DNA from: an uncultured Bacilli bacterium
Lineage (GTDB): Bacteria > Bacillota_I > Bacilli_A > ML615J-28 > CAG-698
Length of the DNA: 11,110 nt
NCBI GenBank assembly: GCA_947624315.1
Contig: CANQJU010000020.1
Coordinates: forward strand, 1-11,110
Reading direction: 5' to 3'
In this document: in pieces, positions 6,385-11,110 of the stretch
How the letters are laid out: every line of letters begins with the position of its first letter
Numbering within the stretch: the stretch's first letter is position 1
Notes under the pieces: model-generated
Seen by the model: only the letters and a program-made list of their open reading frames with translations
Told to the model about the DNA's origin: nothing
The model's database searches: none
Program-made: the position numbers and the translations under genes

Positions 6385-7002
6385 TTATTTGTCATTTTTT
6401 GTACAGATATCAATAAAAGGACATTCTTGGCAAAGTGGATTTTTAGCTTTGCACATGTATCTACCAAAGAAAATCATGCGATGATGAAGTTTGTGCCAAC
6501 ACTCTTGAGGAAAGATTTCCATTAACTTTTCCTCGACTTTTAAAACATCATCTGAAGAAATGATTCCTAAGCGATTGCTCACTCTTAAGACATGAGTATC
6601 AACAGCAATACGAGGAACATTGAAACCCTCGGATAAAACAACATTAGCTGTTTTTCTTCCTACTCCTGGTAAAGATATTAAATAATCATAATCATTAGGT
6701 ACTTCTCCGTTTTTTTCAGAAACTAATCTTTGGCTTAAAGCAATAATATTTTTGGTCTTATTATTGGCTAAACCTATTTCTTTAATTATTCCTAAGACAT
6801 CATTATAATTAGCTTCAGCTAAAGAAAAGGCATCAGGATATTTACTAAATAAATTTTTTGTTACTTTATTTACTAAAATATCTGTAGTTTGCGCTGATAA
6901 AGCAACAGCAATAAGCAATTCAAACATATTATTATAATTTAGTTCACATTGGGCATTAGGAAATAATTCCCCTAAAGTATCATATATTCTATTTTTTTCC
7001 AT
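6385..7002 (-). CDS. nth: Endonuclease III, bifunctional DNA glycosylase/AP lyase
   Basis: Removes oxidised pyrimidines in base excision repair and nicks the abasic site. I prefer the ATG at 7002 (205 aa); a TTG at 7014 would add four residues but has no good ribosome binding site. Visible features are FELLIAVALSAQTTD (about 27-41), the helix-hairpin-helix LPGVGRKTANVV (111-122) with catalytic K117, and VDTHVLRVSNRLG with catalytic D135. The C-terminal 4Fe-4S ligands are C184-x6-C191-x2-C194-x5-C200, the canonical spacing. The length fits the family (E. coli 211). The gene overlaps the 3' end of dnaD by 14 nt, and the dnaD-nth pair is conserved in Bacillus. One of only two tryptophans in the window is here (CWHKLHH). 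Confidence 0.96.
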   Translation of the reverse strand: MEKNRIYDTLGELFPNAQCELNYNNMFELLIAVALSAQTTDILVNKVTKNLFSKYPDAFSLAEANYNDVLGIIKEIGLANNKTKNIIALSQRLVSEKNGEVPNDYDYLISLPGVGRKTANVVLSEGFNVPRIAVDTHVLRVSNRLGIISSDDVLKVEEKLMEIFPQECWHKLHHRMIFFGRYMCKAKNPLCQECPFIDICTKNDK

Positions 7003-7612
7003 AAACTTTTTCAAATAAATTCTTTATATCGCTTTCTACTTCATTATTGTCTTTATTAAAGTATTTTTTGAATAACAAACGATCAATATATTGAACACCT
7101 CTATTCTTATACTTTAAAGCCTCTAAAATAGCTTCATCAATATCACTAAAAGAATATTTGTATTCATAGAACCATTTATTAACTATTTCCTTTTCAATTG
7201 GACTTAAAATCTTTTTAAATTCTTTTTCTAAAAGAGAAACAGTTTGTTTATATAATTCATTAATCTCATTATTATTAGTTTTATTCTCTTCATTTGTTAA
7301 TAACAAACTCAATTTACGATAAGTTTCATCTAAATTAAAAGTTTCTTTAGAATTTACATTTGACATTTCTAGAGCCATAAAACCATTTTGAACTAATTTT
7401 ATTACTCGCTCACTGCATTCTTTTTCACTAATACTCATATATGGAGCTATGGAACTTAAAGATAATGATTGCTCACCACGATTAAGTAGACCATTTAACT
7501 TAATTAATAGTATGGCATCAGTTTCATTTAAACCTAATAAATAATATTTATCTAACATTAATTTATCAAATTCAATGATATTATTTTTAAGTAAATCATA
7601 GTATCGATCCAT
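6989..7612 (-). CDS. dnaD: DnaD-family primosomal/replication initiation protein
   Basis: In Bacillus, DnaD joins DnaA or PriA at origins and stalled forks and leads to loading of the replicative helicase. The 207 residues show an N-terminal winged-helix domain (about 15-100, with LDKYYLLGLNETDAILLIKL and SLSSIAPYMSISEKECSE). An Asn/Glu-rich linker (105-118) follows, then a C-terminal DnaB_2-type helical domain (about 119-200, with KWFYEYKYSFSDIDEAILEAL). The YxxxIxxxW motif is altered: Y175-IDR-L-LFK-K183 replaces the Trp by Lys. B. subtilis DnaD is slightly longer. The ATG has GGAGG (7617-7621) only 4 nt upstream, overlapping the rnc TAG stop. Co-location with recG, and priA in the same window, fits a role at forks. 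Confidence 0.9.
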   Translation of the reverse strand: MDRYYDLLKNNIIEFDKLMLDKYYLLGLNETDAILLIKLNGLLNRGEQSLSLSSIAPYMSISEKECSERVIKLVQNGFMALEMSNVNSKETFNLDETYRKLSLLLTNEENKTNNNEINELYKQTVSLLEKEFKKILSPIEKEIVNKWFYEYKYSFSDIDEAILEALKYKNRGVQYIDRLLFKKYFNKDNNEVESDIKNLFEKVYGKK

Positions 7613-7620
7613 ATGTCCTC

Positions 7621-8316
7621 CTATTTTGTGACTTTTTTACGAAGTGCTTCTTTTGCGGCGGCTTGTTCAGCCTCTTTTTTGCTCTTTCCTTTTCCTGTTC
7701 CTAAGCGTACTCCATCATGATAAACACTAATTGTGAATACTTTATCATGACTTGGTCCTTCTTCACTATCCAAATGATATTCTAGCCCCTTGCGACTTTC
7801 AGCTTGAATATCTTCTTGTAACTTACTTTTGTAATCTACAAAGTATCCATTACCAATATACTCTATTTTTGAGAAAATTACAAGATTCAAAATTTTCCTG
7901 ACGTTATCTATACCACTATCTAAATACATTGCTCCTAAAAAGGCTTCGAATAAATCAGCTAAAACAGTTGGTTTATATTCTCCTCCTTGTTCGCGTTCAC
8001 CTTTACCAAGCATTAAACACTCATGCAAATTTAAATATGTGGCATATTCAGCATTGGCATTTGTGCAAACATATTTGGAACGAATTTTTGACAAATCTCC
8101 TTCAGGCATTTGTGGGTAAGTTAAATACAAATATTCACCAACCAAAAAATCTAAAATAGCATCACCCAAGAATTCTAAGCGCTCATTATTTTCAACTTTA
8201 TGTTCATTAGCGTAAGATGTATGAGTAAATGCAACATTATATAATTCTTTATGATTAATATTTATATTTAATTTTTTTAAAGTATTATAGATTTGACTTT
8301 TAAAAAAATCATTCAT
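7621..8316 (-). CDS. rnc: Ribonuclease III
   Basis: Cleaves double-stranded RNA in rRNA maturation and mRNA turnover. Three in-frame starts exist: TTG at 8334, ATG at 8325 and ATG at 8316. I prefer 8316 (231 aa) because GGGG (8328-8331) is 11 nt before it but only 2 nt before 8325; confidence in the start is moderate. The catalytic domain carries the signature NERLEFLGDAILD (44-56) with E45, E48 and D52, then EGD (72-74) and DLFE (D121, E124), matching the metal ligands of E. coli RNase III. A double-stranded RNA-binding domain spans about 161-228, ending GKGKSKKEAEQAAAKEAL. The gene overlaps the end of plsX. In Bacillus, fabD, fabG and acpP separate plsX from rnc, and smc follows; here dnaD follows. 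Confidence 0.96.
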   Translation of the reverse strand: MNDFFKSQIYNTLKKLNININHKELYNVAFTHTSYANEHKVENNERLEFLGDAILDFLVGEYLYLTYPQMPEGDLSKIRSKYVCTNANAEYATYLNLHECLMLGKGEREQGGEYKPTVLADLFEAFLGAMYLDSGIDNVRKILNLVIFSKIEYIGNGYFVDYKSKLQEDIQAESRKGLEYHLDSEEGPSHDKVFTISVYHDGVRLGTGKGKSKKEAEQAAAKEALRKKVTK

Positions 8317-9313
8317 TATTATCATTTTCCCCAATTAAATTTTTCATTTTATTAATTACTCCACCAAGAACTGAGCGGTACGCACAATCAATCGCTTGAG
8401 AAAAAGCATAATCATTACTAGCTCCATGCGCTTTAACTATAACTCCATCAACACCGAATAAATTAGCGCCTCCTACCTCATCAGGATTCATAGTCTTTTT
8501 AAATTTATCAAAAACATTTTTATTGAATAAATATCCAAATTTAGCTTTAGTACTTTTCTTAATTTCATCTTTCAAAAATGCTCCAATAGTTTTAGCCATT
8601 CCCTCAAAAGATTTCATAACCATATTACCAGTAAATCCATCAGTAACTAAAATATCACAGTCTGAAGTAAATAGCTCTTTGGGTTCAACATTACCAAAGA
8701 AATTAATATTTGGATCTTCTTTTAATAAATTAAATGTTTCTTTATCTAATTCTCTTCCTTTTCCAGGCTCACTACCAATATTGACCAATCCAACAAGGGG
8801 ATTACTAATATTAGCTGTTTCTTGCAAATAAATTGTAGCATATTGAGCAAATTGTACTAAGTGTTCACTTCGTAAATCAACATTTGCGCCACAGTCAAGT
8901 AATAATCTATTCTTTCCACCTAACTTAGGTAAAGTTGTACATAAAGCAACCCGTTTCATTCCTTTAATACGACGAACAATTAGGTGAGCTGCCGCAATTG
9001 TTCCTTGAGTTGGTCCAGCAGTAACTGCTCCATCAACCTCTTTATCATGTACAGCTTGAAAAGCCATAACTAAAGATGTATCACGATTTCGGCGAATTTC
9101 CCCAATAGGATCTTTTTCTCCCATAGACATAACATTAGGAGCATGAACAATTTTAGCTCTATCAGATTCCTTTAAATATTGACGTATTTTTTCTTCATCG
9201 CCATATAAAACAACCTCTAAATCGGGATGTTTCTCCAAAGCAATATTTACGCCTTTAACAATTTCTTGAGGAGCATAATCTCCACCCATTGTATCAATAG
9301 CTAACTTTACCAT
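8309..9313 (-). CDS. plsX: Phosphate acyltransferase PlsX
   Basis: Makes acyl-phosphate from acyl-ACP, the acyl donor for PlsY in phosphatidic acid synthesis; a peripheral cytosolic-face enzyme. The 334 residues match the family. Conserved stretches include MVKLAIDTMGGDYAP with GGD at 10-12, MGEKDPIGEIRRNRDTS (about 64-80), VTAGPTQGT (98-106), LLLDCGANVD (137-146), VGLVNIGSEPGKG, VTDGFTGNMVMKS and GANLFGVDGVIVKAHG. The ATG has GGAGG (9321-9325) 7 nt upstream, and the gap to recG is 12 nt. Its stop is the only TGA in the window, followed two codons later by an in-frame TAA. fapR, the usual gene between recG and plsX in Bacillus, is missing, as are fabD, fabG and acpP downstream. Confidence 0.96.
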   Translation of the reverse strand: MVKLAIDTMGGDYAPQEIVKGVNIALEKHPDLEVVLYGDEEKIRQYLKESDRAKIVHAPNVMSMGEKDPIGEIRRNRDTSLVMAFQAVHDKEVDGAVTAGPTQGTIAAAHLIVRRIKGMKRVALCTTLPKLGGKNRLLLDCGANVDLRSEHLVQFAQYATIYLQETANISNPLVGLVNIGSEPGKGRELDKETFNLLKEDPNINFFGNVEPKELFTSDCDILVTDGFTGNMVMKSFEGMAKTIGAFLKDEIKKSTKAKFGYLFNKNVFDKFKKTMNPDEVGGANLFGVDGVIVKAHGASNDYAFSQAIDCAYRSVLGGVINKMKNLIGENDNNE

Positions 9314-9325
9314 TAATATGCCTCC

Positions 9326-11110
9326 TTAATCAAGCATTTCTTTATTTTTTTGATAATTATCATCAATAATTTCTAATATTTTTTTATAATCTTCATCTTT
9401 AAATATTTTTTCTGAATTAATAAGTTCATCAGCTAAAGTATTAGTTTCTTCTAATATATCTTTATCATCAACAAGATTTGCGACTTTAAAAGTTACCATA
9501 CCTGATTGTTTTTCTCCGAAGAAATCACCTGGTCCACGAATAATCAAATCTTCTTCAGCAAGAATAAAACCATCACTATTTTCTTCAACTAATTTTAAAC
9601 GATTAATAGAAGATTGGTTTGTTGAATTACTAATTAAGAAACAATATGATTGAGCATCACTTCTTCTAACACGTCCACGCATTTGATGAAGTTGCGCAAT
9701 ACCAAAGCGATCAGCATCAAGGATAACCATAGTTGTAGCATTAACGACATTGACACCAACCTCAATAACGCTTGTTGAAACAAGAATTTGAATTTTGTTT
9801 TCACTAAAATCATTCATTACTTGTTCTTTTTCTTCTTTTTTCAAGCGACTATGGATTAAGCCTACATTGCAAAAGCCTTCATAGTATTTTAACATATTAT
9901 TATATATTTCCGTAGCATTAGCTAAATCAATGGCTTCACTCTCCTCAATCATAGGAACAATTACATAAACTTGATGACCATCTTCAATTTCTTTTTTAAT
10001 ATGATCAATGGCAATTTTTCTTTCACTATATTGAAGATATTTAGTAATAGGTTCTTTACGATTTCCCGGTAAAGTTTTAATTATCGAAATATCTGATTCA
10101 CCCAAAACACTAATAGCTAATGTTCTAGGAATTGGAGTTGCACTCATTTTTAAATGATCAATTAAATATCCTTTACCAACAATAGAAACTCTTTGGCGAA
10201 CCCCAAAGCGATGTTCTTCATCAGTAATTACAAGACCAAGTTTTCCAAAAACAACATCTTTTTGGAATAATGAATGTGTTCCAATAATAATATCAATTTT
10301 CTTTTCTTCCAAATCATTTAATATGTTTTTACGATCTTTAGGATTAACAGATGAAGATAACATTTCAATGCGAATATCTTCATTTTTAAATAAATCACTA
10401 AATGTCTTAAAATGTTGATTTGCTAAAACTTCAGTAGGAACCATTATTGCACCTTGATATCCAGCTGTAATAACCGCAAATAAAGCAATTGCTGCCACAA
10501 CTGTTTTACCACTACCTACTTCTCCTTGTAATAAACGATTCATTTTAAAAGGAGCATGCAAATCACCTAATATTTCATCAACAGATCTCTTTTGATCAAC
10601 TGTCAATTCAAATGGTAAACTTTGAATAAATTTATTTACTTTATCTTTATCATACTCAATGGAAACTCCTTGAGGAAAGTTCTTACGCATGTAAAGAAGA
10701 TATTTTATCTTTAATTGATATAACAATAATTCCTCAAATTTGATTCTTTTAATAGCCTTAGATATTTCTTCATTAGACTCAGGAATATTAATATATTTTA
10801 TTGCTCTTTTTAAAGGTATAAGATTTTTTTCTTTAATAAGACTTTGTGGCAAACAATCATCAATTTCATCACAAAAATCATCATAAACTTTTTCTTTAAG
10901 ATTCAAAATCTTTTCATCAGTAATACCTTTTATATTAAAAACAGGATTAATATTATTGCTAAATTCATTAAAACTTATTTCTGAGGCGGTAAAAGTTTTC
11001 ATGTTGATACTAAATTTTCCAGTCAATCGAACATAAACACCATAATTAATTTTAGCCTTTAAAAAGTGGCGATTAAAACTAGTTACTCTTACTCGATGGC
11101 CATCTGCATC
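9326..11110 (-). CDS. recG: ATP-dependent DNA helicase RecG, 5' end cut by the window
   Basis: Remodels stalled forks and branch-migrates junctions. The frame stays open to the right edge: 594 residues are visible and roughly 80-90 N-terminal residues are missing, so an internal TTG at 11026 is not the start. The fragment opens inside the wedge (OB-fold) domain (DADGHRVRVTSFNRHFLKAK, then INYGVYVRLTGKF). Helicase motifs, in fragment numbering, are GEVGSGKT (196-203), TDEEHRFGVRQR (296-307), MSATPIPRTL (322-331), VSTSVIEVGVNV (444-455), QMRGRVRRS (476-484) and GPGDFFGEKQSG near the C-terminal end. The motor is complete, unlike that of PriA. Two positions differ from usual: DEQH reads DEEH, and GRVGRG reads GRVRRS. 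It lies upstream of plsX in the operon, as in Bacillus. Confidence 0.95.
   Translation of the reverse strand, partial: DADGHRVRVTSFNRHFLKAKINYGVYVRLTGKFSINMKTFTASEISFNEFSNNINPVFNIKGITDEKILNLKEKVYDDFCDEIDDCLPQSLIKEKNLIPLKRAIKYINIPESNEEISKAIKRIKFEELLLYQLKIKYLLYMRKNFPQGVSIEYDKDKVNKFIQSLPFELTVDQKRSVDEILGDLHAPFKMNRLLQGEVGSGKTVVAAIALFAVITAGYQGAIMVPTEVLANQHFKTFSDLFKNEDIRIEMLSSSVNPKDRKNILNDLEEKKIDIIIGTHSLFQKDVVFGKLGLVITDEEHRFGVRQRVSIVGKGYLIDHLKMSATPIPRTLAISVLGESDISIIKTLPGNRKEPITKYLQYSERKIAIDHIKKEIEDGHQVYVIVPMIEESEAIDLANATEIYNNMLKYYEGFCNVGLIHSRLKKEEKEQVMNDFSENKIQILVSTSVIEVGVNVVNATTMVILDADRFGIAQLHQMRGRVRRSDAQSYCFLISNSTNQSSINRLKLVEENSDGFILAEEDLIIRGPGDFFGEKQSGMVTFKVANLVDDKDILEETNTLADELINSEKIFKDEDYKKILEIIDDNYQKNKEMLD

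Noticed and set aside
7929..8159. Rightward open frame opposite rnc; likewise frames at 2079-2261, 4150-4362, 4898-5113 and 8523-8831.
   Set aside because: All lie opposite conserved genes, and their residue patterns follow from the sense-strand codons.
8309..8311. Possible UGA-as-tryptophan code (as in mycoplasmas), suggested by the rarity of Trp and by the single TGA stop, which is followed two codons later by TAA.
   Set aside because: No conserved gene is interrupted by an in-frame TGA, which would be frequent if TGA were the Trp codon in an AT-rich genome. PlsX ends at the expected length with the TGA read as stop.

Overview
The window looks like a chromosomal housekeeping region of a very AT-rich, low-GC Gram-positive bacterium (Bacillota; an Erysipelotrichia-like or other reduced Bacilli lineage is my best guess). 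The evidence is a G+C content of roughly 30% or less by eye, strong GGAGG-type ribosome binding sites, and the Firmicute-type genes dnaD, rqcH, a YutG-like pgpA and a Cse60-like small gene. There are no mobile elements, CRISPR arrays, rRNAs or tRNAs. Stops are TAA, TAG and one TGA, and no conserved gene is broken by TGA, so the standard code applies.

Layout. Positions 1-4355 hold a leftward cluster: gmk, rpoZ, priA, fmt and the start of a pgpA-like gene, with a promoter before gmk. A terminator-like hairpin overlaps the end of rpoZ and a second promoter precedes priA. Positions 4356-4502 are a divergent promoter region with a perfect palindrome inside the rightward promoter. Positions 4503-6092 hold rqcH (fbpA/NFACT) rightward, ended by a strong bidirectional terminator. 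Positions 6173-6340 hold a 55-codon Cse60-family gene. Positions 6385-11110 hold a tight leftward operon, recG (5' end cut by the window), plsX, rnc, dnaD and nth, with gaps of at most 12 nt or short overlaps.

How the genes relate. Most of them (rqcH, gmk, rpoZ, priA, fmt, recG, plsX, rnc) lie in one neighbourhood of the Bacillus subtilis chromosome. Here the neighbourhood is compacted: coaBC, def, fapR, fabD, fabG and acpP are missing from their usual places, and dnaD-nth, which lies elsewhere in B. subtilis, has been appended. Functions cover nucleotide metabolism (gmk), transcription (rpoZ), initiation of translation (fmt), ribosome rescue (rqcH), RNA processing (rnc), phospholipid synthesis (plsX, pgpA) and DNA replication restart and repair (priA, recG, dnaD, nth).

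Most notable. (1) PriA has its zinc-binding and terminal domains, but every helicase/ATPase motif is replaced, so it is very probably a motor-dead restart scaffold. (2) Tryptophan is almost absent: I count 2 Trp in about 3,580 visible residues, and normally conserved Trp positions are replaced. (3) The Cse60-like gene sits behind a hairpin that contains both its Shine-Dalgarno sequence and a TATAAT box.
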